Origin: Alphaproteobacteria bacterium
Lineage (GTDB): Bacteria > Pseudomonadota > Alphaproteobacteria > Rs-D84
DNA: 32,657 nt
Direction: 5' to 3'
Assembly: GCA_017630405.1 (NCBI GenBank)
Contig: JAGBVH010000006.1
Coordinates: 1 to 32,657, forward strand
Position 1 is the stretch's first letter. Every line of letters starts with the position of its first letter. Both the position numbers and the translations under genes were made by a program. The notes below the pieces were generated by a model that saw only the letters and a program-made list of their open reading frames with translations, was not told where the DNA came from and ran no database searches. Below, piece by piece: positions 1-7,569 of the stretch.

Positions 1-12
1 TAACCCTTTTTA

Positions 13-189
13 CTAGTATTTTACATGTACAATCAGGTCGTTTCCAGTACTTTTTAGCCAAGATGTAAAAGCATTTATTTGCCCCGTCATATCAATACAG
101 CCCGCCGAACCCAAATTCCAACCACCATGAATTGAAAAATCATCACGACCATATGTGTTGGTTTCTTTTGCCAGACTAAAATTTTGCAT
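13..189 (-). pseudogene. Orphan C-terminal catalytic tip of the L,D-transpeptidase/DUF2778-like effector
   Basis: This short reading frame encodes 58 residues matching the last ~50 residues of the effector gene at 545-1567, including the His and Cys of the catalytic signature (SIHGG...GSAGCIDM). Nothing is left of the N-terminal or peptidoglycan-binding regions. Its ATG lies inside the end of the preceding membrane-protein gene, which stops at 176-178, so it would be translationally coupled if expressed. The last 99 bases of the unit (1-99) are identical to 533-631, whereas the upstream part has diverged. It is either a truncated tandem duplicate or an orphan toxin tip of the kind seen in polymorphic-toxin loci. 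Whether it folds alone is doubtful, since an L,D-transpeptidase domain is usually over 100 residues. The gene end is inside the window, but what follows is not. Confidence 0.6.
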
Positions 190-529
190 AATGATATAAC
201 AGAGTACCAAGCAAAGAATCAGTCCAAGATATTATGGTCGGACTTAACGCGATCCAGAAAGCTGCTTTATAGTTTTTCTTATACAAAAAATACAATGATA
301 CTGGAATAAAAAACAACAGCGTGGCACAAGAAGATACTAGATTTGTTAAATATACATCTGCACTACGCCATGCCCAGCCCATAGATTCGCCGCCCCATGG
401 ACAATAATGAAACGGGAACGCATCACGACATTCTTTGATAAAAAAGTCATAGTAATCGTAAAGGCCTACGAATAACAAAAACACATTTAGACAGTTTAGG
501 ATAATTGCGACCCGTTTCCATTTTTGCAT
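176..529 (-). CDS. Small three-TM membrane protein, candidate immunity protein
   Basis: A 117-aa protein of no recognised family. Three hydrophobic segments are visible: about residues 7-27, 60-82 and 88-112. A Cys/Trp/Gly-rich loop between the first two probably faces the periplasm. The gene starts 15 bases after the stop of the effector gene (545-1567). Its ribosome site (AAAAAGGG) sits in the short segment that is duplicated together with the effector 3' end, so the two genes are almost surely co-transcribed. It ends inside the orphan effector tip. Position between a peptidoglycan-active effector and an orphan copy of its catalytic end is what an immunity gene would show, and an inner-membrane protein with a periplasmic loop could guard against a periplasmic toxin. 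That role is inferred from context only. Confidence 0.65.
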   Translation of the reverse strand: MQKWKRVAIILNCLNVFLLFVGLYDYYDFFIKECRDAFPFHYCPWGGESMGWAWRSADVYLTNLVSSCATLLFFIPVSLYFLYKKNYKAAFWIALSPTIISWTDSLLGTLLYHYAKF

Positions 530-544
530 ACATAACCCTTTTTA

Positions 545-1567
545 CTAGTATTTTACATGTACAATCAGGTCGTTTCCAGTACTTTTTAGCCAAGATGTAA
601 AAGCATTTATTTGCCCCGTCATATCAATACAACCGGCGGAACCTGGCCACCACCCGCCATGTATGCTAAAATTGTCACGACCGTATGTATTTGTTTTATT
701 TGATGGTTCCAACCAGACGCGCGAATTTCCCCACGAATAAGACGAACCTGGCCATCTGCCACCATATTCCTTTCCTAATACCCTTGATAGTCCTATTGCT
801 TTATCTGTGGGTGACATAAATTGTAATCTTTGTTGTCTCGCAACGTATGTGCCTTCGGGAATCGTGCCTTTCTTTTTTACATATTGGCATTCTGGGCTTT
901 GATACCCCTTGGCGCCAGATACCGCATCCCAGGACATAATCGGTTTATCGTTTTCATACAGTGTAAATTTCTTGCCGTCAAATACCGCAACTTGATTTTT
1001 GTTTGTATTGACCGGATATTCAAATTTTGCGCCATGTGATTCAAACTTCGTATTCAACACCCGTTCTGTTTCGTCACCCGATGATATACGCCCAGTTACG
1101 GGTAAATTGTTATCGCGTTGAAAATCCTTAATCGCTGTAACCAGTTCTGTGTTTGCATATTTGTGAAATTGCTCGTCAGGTTCACTACGTTCATTGGGCT
1201 TATAGTAGTTCATTTTATACAGGTTCTTTTTCAGTTTTATAACATCGTCATCATTTGTTGTTTCATTCGATGACACTGTACCATTCAGGCTAAAATCTTT
1301 TTCTTTATTCTTATTTTCTTTTTCATCCTTATTTTCTGGTTTTTGTCCGTTATAGTGATATGGGCAAATACGCTCGTATGGGGCAACCTCGGTGCCATCG
1401 GCACGTGTGTATCCGGATACTTGAACGATTCCGTCGCATTGTTCGGTGGTTGTGTCGCCACGACCAGATTGTGGTTTCCTCTTGCTTTTTGCGTATGAAT
1501 TAACCAATGTTCCGATTGTTTGAACCCAGTCCCTGGTTCGCATAGATGTGTATTCTTTTAATGACAT
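545..1567 (-). CDS. Peptidoglycan-binding, L,D-transpeptidase/DUF2778-like effector or cell-wall enzyme
   Basis: A 340-aa protein. Residues 1-45 are polar without a signal peptide. Around 45-65 there is a GYTRADGT motif of the type repeated in phage and secreted proteins, followed by a Lys/Glu-rich linker. A PG_binding_1-like segment follows at about 110-170 (ends AIKDFQRDNNLPVTGRI). The C-terminal ~150 residues carry IHGG...GSAGCIDM with His303 and Cys313, the catalytic pair of YkuD/DUF2778 L,D-transpeptidase-fold enzymes; Tlde1, a secreted toxin that attacks peptidoglycan, has this domain. The start at 1567 was chosen for its AAAGGA site; an upstream in-frame extension would translate the leader hairpins. 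The lack of a signal peptide fits a secreted effector, or a phage-type lysin. A membrane-protein gene and an orphan copy of the tip follow. Confidence 0.7.
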   Translation of the reverse strand: MSLKEYTSMRTRDWVQTIGTLVNSYAKSKRKPQSGRGDTTTEQCDGIVQVSGYTRADGTEVAPYERICPYHYNGQKPENKDEKENKNKEKDFSLNGTVSSNETTNDDDVIKLKKNLYKMNYYKPNERSEPDEQFHKYANTELVTAIKDFQRDNNLPVTGRISSGDETERVLNTKFESHGAKFEYPVNTNKNQVAVFDGKKFTLYENDKPIMSWDAVSGAKGYQSPECQYVKKKGTIPEGTYVARQQRLQFMSPTDKAIGLSRVLGKEYGGRWPGSSYSWGNSRVWLEPSNKTNTYGRDNFSIHGGWWPGSAGCIDMTGQINAFTSWLKSTGNDLIVHVKY

Positions 1568-1583
1568 ATTTAATCCTTTTGCT

Positions 1584-1608
1584 AAAAAAACACCCGCGCG
1601 TGGCGGGT
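1584..1608 (-). terminator. Leader hairpin 2 (terminator-like), between promoter and start codon
   Basis: On the minus strand ACCCGC and GCGGGT pair around a 5-nt loop and are followed by G and seven T. It lies 17 bases before the effector start codon and downstream of its promoter, so an RNA polymerase from that promoter must read through it. It looks like an intrinsic terminator used as an attenuator. Confidence 0.7.
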
Positions 1609-1611
1609 AAT

Positions 1612-1635
1612 AAAAAAAGACGACCAAATGTCGTC
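1612..1635 (-). terminator. Leader hairpin 1 (terminator-like), between promoter and start codon
   Basis: On the minus strand GACGAC and GTCGTC pair around ATTTG and are followed by seven T. It lies immediately upstream of leader hairpin 2 and about 10 nt after the expected transcription start. Together they make a tandem terminator inside a ~76-nt leader. Confidence 0.7.
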
Positions 1636-1649
1636 CGCTGAATAAGTGT

Positions 1650-1678
1650 ATTATACCACAAAACACGAAATTTTTCAA
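1650..1678 (-). promoter_or_regulatory. Strong sigma-70-type promoter for the effector locus
   Basis: On the minus strand TTGAAA (1673-1678), 17-nt spacer, TATAAT (1650-1655). The -35 box abuts the T-run of the tRNA-His terminator. The predicted start is near 1643. Confidence 0.75.
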
Positions 1679-1702
1679 TAAAAAACGCCCCGAATGGGAC
1701 GT
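1679..1702 (-). terminator. Intrinsic terminator of the tRNA-Ala/tRNA-His unit
   Basis: On the minus strand ACGTCCC and GGGGCGT pair (one T-G pair) around ATTC, followed by six T. It sits 7 bases after the CCA end of tRNA-His. Confidence 0.75.
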
Positions 1703-1709
1703 TTATTAA

Positions 1710-1787
1710 TGGGGCGGATAACCGGACTCGAACCGGCGACATTTGGTACCACAAACCAACGCTCTAACCAACTGAGCTATATCCGCC
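1710..1787 (-). tRNA. tRNA-His (GTG)
   Basis: Cloverleaf on the minus strand. The acceptor stem GCGGATA pairs with TATCCGC, with the extra G-1 opposite C73 that marks tRNA-His. The anticodon loop TTGTGGT gives GTG, and the T-arm has TTCGAGT. CCA is encoded (1710-1712). It is co-transcribed with tRNA-Ala, 15 bases upstream. Confidence 0.95.
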
Positions 1788-1802
1788 ATACTGAATCTTA
1801 CT

Positions 1803-1878
1803 TGGTGGAGCTGATCGGACTCGAACCGACGACCCCTTGCATGCCATGCAAGTGCTCTACCAACTGAGCTACAACCCC
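1803..1878 (-). tRNA. tRNA-Ala (GGC)
   Basis: Cloverleaf on the minus strand with acceptor GGGGTTG/CAGCTCC, which contains the G3-U70 pair that defines alanine identity. The anticodon loop ATGGCAT gives GGC. The T-loop is TTCGAGT and CCA is encoded. It is the first gene of a two-tRNA transcript. Confidence 0.95.
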
Positions 1879-1890
1879 TTGCGGACTCTT

Positions 1891-1919
1891 ATTCTATATT
1901 TCTTCTTGCCAAATGTCAA
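1891..1919 (-). promoter_or_regulatory. Promoter of the tRNA-Ala/tRNA-His unit
   Basis: On the minus strand TTGACA (1914-1919), 17-nt spacer, TAGAAT (1891-1896), 13 bases before the tRNA-Ala 5' end. It is divergent from frr. Confidence 0.75.
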
Positions 1920-1960
1920 ATCAATTTGCTAATCTTTTTTTATACCAAGGAGTTTTAAAT

Positions 1961-2521
1961 ATGGATTATTCATTATTAAAAGCAGAAGTCGAACAAAAAA
2001 CCGCCCAAACGATAGAGGTTTTACGCACAGAATACGCGGGTTTGCGCACAGGACGCGCATCTGTACACTTGCTGGATGCGGTTCGTGTTCCAGTTTATGG
2101 TTCTGAAATGCCAATCAATCAGGTTGCAACTGTTTCCACCCCAGACAACCAAACTTTGTCTGTGACCGTATGGGATATTACAAATGCACCTGCTGTTGAA
2201 AAGGCTATTCGCGATTCGGGCCTGGGCCTGAATCCAATGACTGCAGGCGGTGTTATTCGCTTGAATATGCCACCTTTGACCGAAGAACGCCGTCGTGAAT
2301 TGACCAAGGTTGCCGGTAAATATGCCGAAGATGCCAAGATTTCTATGCGCAACATCCGTCAGGATGCCATGGGCAAGATTAAACGCGCCGTCACCGACAA
2401 AGAAATTTCCGAAGACGAACAGCACAAATTCGAAGAAGATATCCAGAAAGTATTTGACAAGCGTGGTGCCGAAGTCGATGCCATCGCCAAGGAAAAAGAA
2501 GCCGACATTATGTCTGTTTAA
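1961..2521 (+). CDS. frr: Ribosome recycling factor
   Basis: 186 residues, the usual size for the family (185 in E. coli). RRF works with EF-G to split post-termination ribosomes. The conserved RTGRAS segment of domain I is near residue 30, followed by the domain II strand region (VTVWD) and the C-terminal long helix (KVAGKYAEDAKISMRNIR). The ATG at 1961 has AAGGAG eight bases upstream and was chosen over an earlier in-frame start at 1913. It opens a same-strand run into uppS, cdsA, rseP and bamA. The usual upstream partners tsf and pyrH are not here; tRNA genes on the other strand take their place. Confidence 0.97.
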   Translation: MDYSLLKAEVEQKTAQTIEVLRTEYAGLRTGRASVHLLDAVRVPVYGSEMPINQVATVSTPDNQTLSVTVWDITNAPAVEKAIRDSGLGLNPMTAGGVIRLNMPPLTEERRRELTKVAGKYAEDAKISMRNIRQDAMGKIKRAVTDKEISEDEQHKFEEDIQKVFDKRGAEVDAIAKEKEADIMSV

Positions 2522-2545
2522 CCTCAAATACTGGAATATCACGAT

Positions 2546-3301
2546 ATGTTTAAACTATTTAAAAAGAAACAGGCGAAATCTGCCGAACAAACCAAAGTCC
2601 CCCAGCATATCGCATTTATTTGCGATGGCAATCGTCGCTGGGCAGAAAATCGCGGAATGCCTCCACTTATGGGGCATCAGGCTGGTATCGCCAACTTTGA
2701 AGGACTGGTTGATTGGTATATGCGCCGCGGCGTAACAACAATTACCTTCTTTGTTTTCTCAAGCGAAAACTGGTCGCGTTCCAAGGAAGAGGTCGACTTC
2801 CTTATGGACCTGTTCTATACCGAAATGAACAAGAATATGAAGAACGCGGTTGAAAAGAATTTACGCTATCGCGTGATTGGTTCGCGTGATAAATTGCCAG
2901 CCAAATTGGCAAAACTGTGCGACAAACTGGAAGAATCATCTGCCGAAAATACAGCGGGTACAGTTGTGTTTGCTTTGAACTATGGTGGTCAGCAGGAAAT
3001 TGTTGATGCAGTTAATGCGGCAATCGCGGCGGGTGAACCGGTAACACGCGAAAGTTTCGAAACATATCTGGATACGGGCGATTTGCTGCCAATCGATTTG
3101 ATGGTTCGTACCAGCAACGAAAGCCGTATATCTAATTTCTTGTTGTGGAAATTAGCATACGCAGAATTGTTGTTTGTGCCAGAGCATTGGCCAGATTTGG
3201 TAAAAAGCGAAAAATTGTGGCAGTACACATTGGATGAATTTGCAAAACGCAATCGCCGTTTCGGTGGTGGTAAAAAGGCAAATTATCTGGGCAAAAAGTA
3301 A
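2546..3301 (+). CDS. uppS: Isoprenyl (undecaprenyl) diphosphate synthase
   Basis: A 251-aa cis-prenyltransferase that builds the undecaprenyl carrier lipid for peptidoglycan and lipopolysaccharide. The DGNRRW motif at residues 27-32 carries the catalytic Asp, SSENW binds substrate, and RTSNESRISNFLLW near residue 195 ends in WPD. Two details differ from the common bacterial form: DGNRRW instead of DGNGRW, and RTSNE instead of RTGGE, though the metal-binding Glu is kept. The N-terminus has a Lys-rich extension. It lies 24 bases after frr with a weak ribosome site and is followed by cdsA. Confidence 0.95.
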   Translation: MFKLFKKKQAKSAEQTKVPQHIAFICDGNRRWAENRGMPPLMGHQAGIANFEGLVDWYMRRGVTTITFFVFSSENWSRSKEEVDFLMDLFYTEMNKNMKNAVEKNLRYRVIGSRDKLPAKLAKLCDKLEESSAENTAGTVVFALNYGGQQEIVDAVNAAIAAGEPVTRESFETYLDTGDLLPIDLMVRTSNESRISNFLLWKLAYAELLFVPEHWPDLVKSEKLWQYTLDEFAKRNRRFGGGKKANYLGKK

Positions 3302-3326
3302 TAAGAACATAGGAAAGGGGACGGTT

Positions 3327-3971
3327 ATGTCAAATACAACAAAAAGAATCATTATGGGGATGATAATGGCACTGGTTGCCATTGGTGCGGCAGTGTGCGA
3401 GCATTTTGGTTTCCCTGCGGTTCGATATCTTGGGATTTTGATTGCGTTGGGTATGATTGTGGAAATGATTTTGTGTCTGCATAATGCACCACGCAAAGTT
3501 CTGGTCAAGAACGCCGTTCCTTTTGTTGGTTTCTTGGCGTGGTTGTTTGTGATGCTGGCTGCGATAAATGTTGTTGGCGCGCGCCCTTGGATAATATTGC
3601 TGTTGTTGTTAATCATCAGTTTTGCTGATATTGGCGCATGGTTCTTTGGTCGTATGATTGGTGGTGACAAAATGTGGGAACGCCTGTCTGCACACAAGAC
3701 TTGGGCCGGTCAGATTGCAGGTATCGCATGTGGTACATTTGCATCTGTGATGTATGGCTTGTTGGGTGCAGATACATTTATGCCACAGTTGTTGTGGATT
3801 GGTATCAGTGTATCCCTGTTGTCCCAGTATGGTGACCTGACTGCCAGTTGGATTAAGCGTAAACTTGGTATCAAAGATTTTGGTAAATTACTGATGGGGC
3901 ATGGTGGTCTGCTGGACAGATTTGACGGTTGGATTTATGCGCTGCCATTGGTATGGTTGGTAATGTTATAA
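3327..3971 (+). CDS. cdsA: Phosphatidate cytidylyltransferase
   Basis: A 214-aa integral membrane enzyme that makes CDP-diacylglycerol from phosphatidate and CTP, the entry to phospholipid synthesis. The C-terminal family signature is clear: GDLTASWIKRKLGIKDFG, then MGHGGLLDRFDG with the metal-binding acidic residues. About six hydrophobic segments are visible. It is shorter than E. coli CdsA (285 aa), apparently lacking the first transmembrane helices. ATG 3327 follows AGGAAAGGGG; an upstream in-frame start at 3234 would overlap uppS and is rejected. rseP follows directly; dxr, commonly between cdsA and rseP, is missing. Confidence 0.94.
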   Translation: MSNTTKRIIMGMIMALVAIGAAVCEHFGFPAVRYLGILIALGMIVEMILCLHNAPRKVLVKNAVPFVGFLAWLFVMLAAINVVGARPWIILLLLLIISFADIGAWFFGRMIGGDKMWERLSAHKTWAGQIAGIACGTFASVMYGLLGADTFMPQLLWIGISVSLLSQYGDLTASWIKRKLGIKDFGKLLMGHGGLLDRFDGWIYALPLVWLVML

Positions 3972-3996
3972 GATTAAGCACGAAGGAAAGGTAGAA

Positions 3997-5067
3997 ATGC
4001 AGTTTATTTTGACCATAGTCGCATTGTTGGTTGTATTGGGTGTCGTGGTTTTTGTACACGAACTGGGGCACTTTTTGGCGGCTCGCTGGGCGGGTGTTCG
4101 TGTTGATGCGTTTTCAATTGGTTTTGGGCCTGCGTTGATTAAATGGACTGATCATCGTGGCACGATATGGAAGATTGCGTGCCTGCCATTGGGGGGGTAT
4201 GTTTCAATCTATGGCCAAGAAGATATGTTTAATCGCAAAAAGTACACAGAATTACCTGCGGAAAAAAAGAAGGGCCATTATCTGTCTGCGCCTGCGTGGA
4301 AACAGTTTATAATTATTGCTGCTGGCGTGTTTATGAATTTTGTTTTGGCGTGGGGTATTTATACATCGCTGTTTATGTTCAAGCCAAGTTTGGTTGGTAA
4401 TTCTCAACTGCCAGTTATCGGTCAGGTTATTCAGGAATCTGTCGCATTCAAGGCCGGCGTTAAACCAGGAGATACAATTGTTCGTATTGATGACGAAAAG
4501 ATTTCAAACTGGGGCGAAGTTATTTTGGCCAAAGAATTGGCATCAAATCGCGAAGCAGATGTTCTTATTGTTCGTGGCGATAAATTGGTTAATATAAAAC
4601 TGGCACCATCGGACAGATGGGGTATGGTTGCGGACGGTGCGCGTCGTGCTGCCCCAAAATCCCAAGGTTTGTTCCGCGCTATGTATTCTGGTGCCCGCAA
4701 AACTTATTATGAATCCAAGACATTGTTGGTGGTGCTTAAACAAATCATCACTGGCGAGCGTTCATCAAAACAACTTGGTTCATTTATAACGATTGCGGAA
4801 TATTCGGGCAAGGCGATGCTTGCTGGATTCTTTACATTATTGTCCTTGATTGCGTTGCTGTCTGTAAATCTTGGGGTGTTGAACTTATTGCCGTTGCCGG
4901 TATTGGATGGTGGCTATCTGTTGATATTGATTATCGAGGCCGTCACCCGTCGTAAACTTCAGGGGCGTGGTATGGAAATTGCGATAATGGTTGGCTGGGT
5001 TTTGATATTGGGATTATTCCTGCTGACTATGTGGAATGATTTGGCACGTGTATTTGGATGGTATTGA
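3997..5067 (+). CDS. rseP: RseP/site-2 intramembrane zinc metalloprotease
   Basis: A 356-aa inner-membrane protease that cleaves transmembrane substrates such as anti-sigma factors and signal-peptide remnants. The first helix holds the zinc motif HELGH (residues 21-25). A single PDZ domain lies about residues 125-205 (VIGQVIQESVAFKAGVKPGD). The C-terminal helix pair has NLLPLPVLDGGYLL, which supplies the third zinc ligand. E. coli RseP has two PDZ domains; only one is seen here, as in many alphaproteobacterial homologues. It stops 2 bases before the bamA start, indicating tight coupling. Confidence 0.95.
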   Translation: MQFILTIVALLVVLGVVVFVHELGHFLAARWAGVRVDAFSIGFGPALIKWTDHRGTIWKIACLPLGGYVSIYGQEDMFNRKKYTELPAEKKKGHYLSAPAWKQFIIIAAGVFMNFVLAWGIYTSLFMFKPSLVGNSQLPVIGQVIQESVAFKAGVKPGDTIVRIDDEKISNWGEVILAKELASNREADVLIVRGDKLVNIKLAPSDRWGMVADGARRAAPKSQGLFRAMYSGARKTYYESKTLLVVLKQIITGERSSKQLGSFITIAEYSGKAMLAGFFTLLSLIALLSVNLGVLNLLPLPVLDGGYLLILIIEAVTRRKLQGRGMEIAIMVGWVLILGLFLLTMWNDLARVFGWY

Positions 5068-5069
5068 TT

Positions 5070-7340
5070 ATGAAGAAAGTTTCTTGTCTTGCGATTTTAT
5101 TAGCGATATCAGGCGCAGCAAATGCTGCGACTGTTTCGCGTATAGATGTGACCGGTGCCCAGCGTATGGATGCGGAATCTGTGCGTATCTTATCTGGGGT
5201 CAATGTTGGCGATAATGTTGGTGAATCTCGTACCAATACGATTGCCAAGAAATTACAAGAAAGCGGATATTTTTCCAAAATAAATGTTCGTATGTCCGGC
5301 AATGTTTTGAAAATCGATGTTGCCGAAGCACCAATTATCAATATGGTGACGGTCGAAGGAAATGATGAAGTTTCCACCGATGATTTAAAGAAAGAATTAA
5401 AGACCAAGGAACGCACATCATACGATGCATCTGTAATCGGTGCGGATGTCCAGCGTCTGTTAACGGTGTATCAGCGTCAGGGTTTTTTCGGAACAAAAAT
5501 CGAGCCTAAAAAAATCGAACTGGATGATAATCGTGTAAATGTTGTCTATGAAATCACCGAAGGTCATCCGACATGGATTACAGATATTGAATTCGAAGGT
5601 AACAAGAATTTTTCTGACCGCACACTTCGTGGTGAAATTTTATCGCGCGAACATGCGTGGTGGCGTTTTATGACACAGTTCGACACATTTGACGAAGACA
5701 GAATCCAATACGATGGTCAAATGTTGCGTCAGTTTTATTTGCGTAACGGCTATGTTGACTTTGTGGTCAAGGATACAACTGGTACATTTACACCTGATCG
5801 CGAATATTATTCTGTTGTGTTTACGGTTGACGAAGGCGACCAATACGACTTTGGCAAATTAACCATCGATAATCCGTTCCCAGATGTTCCAACCGAAGTC
5901 TTGAACGAAGTTATAGTAATGGATGCGGGTGATGTCTATAATGTGGACAAAGTCGAAGAAACAATGTCCGCTATTCGCAGTGCTGTTGCGGACTATGGCT
6001 ATGCGTTTATCAATGTTGAACCAATTCCGACCAAGAACGATACGGATAAAACAATCGATTTAAATTTCAAGATTCAGAAAACCAATCGTATTTATCTGAA
6101 CACGATAAATATTCTGGGTAATGTTCGTACATTTGATTCTGTTATAGAACAGTTAATTCCAATGCGCGCGGGCGATCCTTTTTCTTTACAGACAATCGAA
6201 GAAGGCCGCCAGAAATTAATGCGCACACGTTATTTCAAAGATGTTCAAATGGTCCCAACCCGTGTTGCGGATTCAAATATGATGAATTTGGATATCAAGG
6301 TCGAAGAGCAGCCAACCGGTGAATTGTCGGGCGGATTTGGTTGGTCGAATATTAACGGCTTTATGGTTGATGCGGGCATTACCGAAAACAACTTTATGGG
6401 CCGCGGTCAGGTCGTGCAGTTGCGTGGTTCGATTGCTGAATATCAAAAGCAGGCATTATTCAGTTTCACAGAACCATATCTGTTTGGCCGTCAATTATCT
6501 GGTGGATTTGATGTATCATATACAATGTATGATTATTCATCTTTGGGCAGTTTTGGATACGATCGTGATTCCTTGACCATTGCGGGTCGTATGGGTTGGA
6601 GACTGACCGACCATTGGACACAAAATGTTCGTCTGTCCGCATCCTTTGACCAGAACTATGATATTCAGGCAACTGGTGGCTGGCAAAAGGCAAATCTGTA
6701 TACACTGGGGACCAGTTTCCGCTATCATAATCTGGACAGTAATTTCGCCCATAACACCCACACCGGCATTGTTGCGAATCTGGGGATTGCCTATACAGGT
6801 TTTGGTGGTACTGAATCATTTATGCGCTACAGCGGTGATATTATCGGTATGGTAAAGTTTTTCGATGACCGTTGGCAACTGCGTTCATCGTTGGACTTTG
6901 GATATATTCAGCCAATTAATGATGCGTATGTATCGCGTGTTTATCGCTATTTCTTGGGTGGTGAATCCCTGCGTGGATTTGATGTCGCTGGTGTTGGGTC
7001 GCGTCTTTGGTATAACTCAACATACGCATTGGGTGGATTGTGGAAATTAAATGGTTCGACCCAGTTAAATTTCCCAATATTTATCCCAGACGAATATCAG
7101 ATTAAGGGTTTTGTATTCTTTGATTACGGTGTGTTGGGCAAACCGCCTGAAAAAGAATATACGGACCCATATATGCATAAGCCAAATGACATTGATGATT
7201 CTTGGCGCACATCTGTTGGTGTTGGTATTTATTGGAATACACCAATGGGTCCAATGAATTTCAGTTGGGGCTGGCCATTAAAGATGACAGAATACGACCG
7301 CGAACAGCGTTTCTTGTTGTCATTTGAAACCCAGTTTTAG
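5070..7340 (+). CDS. bamA: Outer membrane protein assembly factor BamA
   Basis: 756 residues. A signal peptide (MKKVSCLAILLAISGAANA) is followed by about five POTRA repeats to residue ~410. A C-terminal 16-strand Omp85 barrel follows, with the conserved SLRGF lid-loop motif (around residue 640) and a terminal Phe (FETQF). BamA folds and inserts outer-membrane proteins. ATG 5070 begins the signal peptide and is preferred to ATG 5058, which lies inside rseP. It closes the envelope operon. No skp/lpxD genes follow, unlike the common proteobacterial order; a new promoter starts 3 bases after the stop. Confidence 0.96.
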   Translation: MKKVSCLAILLAISGAANAATVSRIDVTGAQRMDAESVRILSGVNVGDNVGESRTNTIAKKLQESGYFSKINVRMSGNVLKIDVAEAPIINMVTVEGNDEVSTDDLKKELKTKERTSYDASVIGADVQRLLTVYQRQGFFGTKIEPKKIELDDNRVNVVYEITEGHPTWITDIEFEGNKNFSDRTLRGEILSREHAWWRFMTQFDTFDEDRIQYDGQMLRQFYLRNGYVDFVVKDTTGTFTPDREYYSVVFTVDEGDQYDFGKLTIDNPFPDVPTEVLNEVIVMDAGDVYNVDKVEETMSAIRSAVADYGYAFINVEPIPTKNDTDKTIDLNFKIQKTNRIYLNTINILGNVRTFDSVIEQLIPMRAGDPFSLQTIEEGRQKLMRTRYFKDVQMVPTRVADSNMMNLDIKVEEQPTGELSGGFGWSNINGFMVDAGITENNFMGRGQVVQLRGSIAEYQKQALFSFTEPYLFGRQLSGGFDVSYTMYDYSSLGSFGYDRDSLTIAGRMGWRLTDHWTQNVRLSASFDQNYDIQATGGWQKANLYTLGTSFRYHNLDSNFAHNTHTGIVANLGIAYTGFGGTESFMRYSGDIIGMVKFFDDRWQLRSSLDFGYIQPINDAYVSRVYRYFLGGESLRGFDVAGVGSRLWYNSTYALGGLWKLNGSTQLNFPIFIPDEYQIKGFVFFDYGVLGKPPEKEYTDPYMHKPNDIDDSWRTSVGVGIYWNTPMGPMNFSWGWPLKMTEYDREQRFLLSFETQF

Positions 7341-7342
7341 TC

Positions 7343-7372
7343 TTGACGGGCCGTCCTAAAATTGCGTATAAT
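7343..7372 (+). promoter_or_regulatory. Promoter for the VirB7/VirB8-like genes
   Basis: TTGACG (7343-7348), 18-nt spacer, TATAAT (7367-7372), directly after the bamA stop. It gives the next genes their own transcript start about 18 nt before the first ATG. Confidence 0.65.
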
Positions 7373-7396
7373 TTGAAAAAGGAAAGGGGAGTATAT

Positions 7397-7543
7397 ATGA
7401 AAAAAATATTTCTTGGCATTTTGGTTGCGGTTGCACTTGCTGGCTGTGGTCAGGTTTACGACCGCGAACCGGTTGGTGTTGGCTATGACAACAACGAATT
7501 GAAATTAAGTCCTTGCGCCTGCATCATGGTATATCAGGCATAA
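7397..7543 (+). CDS. Very small lipoprotein, VirB7-like by context
   Basis: 48 residues. A lipoprotein signal peptide (MKKIFLGILVAVALAGC, lipobox LAGC) leaves a mature chain of about 32 residues with a CAC motif near its end. Start ATG 7397 has GGAAAGGGG upstream; an earlier in-frame start at 7343 would remove the signal peptide from the terminus. VirB7 proteins of type IV secretion systems are tiny outer-membrane lipoproteins that pair with VirB9. This gene is first in a transcript with two VirB8-like proteins, which suggests that role. Small lipoproteins are too short for a firm family call. Confidence 0.7.
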   Translation: MKKIFLGILVAVALAGCGQVYDREPVGVGYDNNELKLSPCACIMVYQA

Positions 7544-7569
7544 TACCGCGATATAAATGGGGGGGATAA

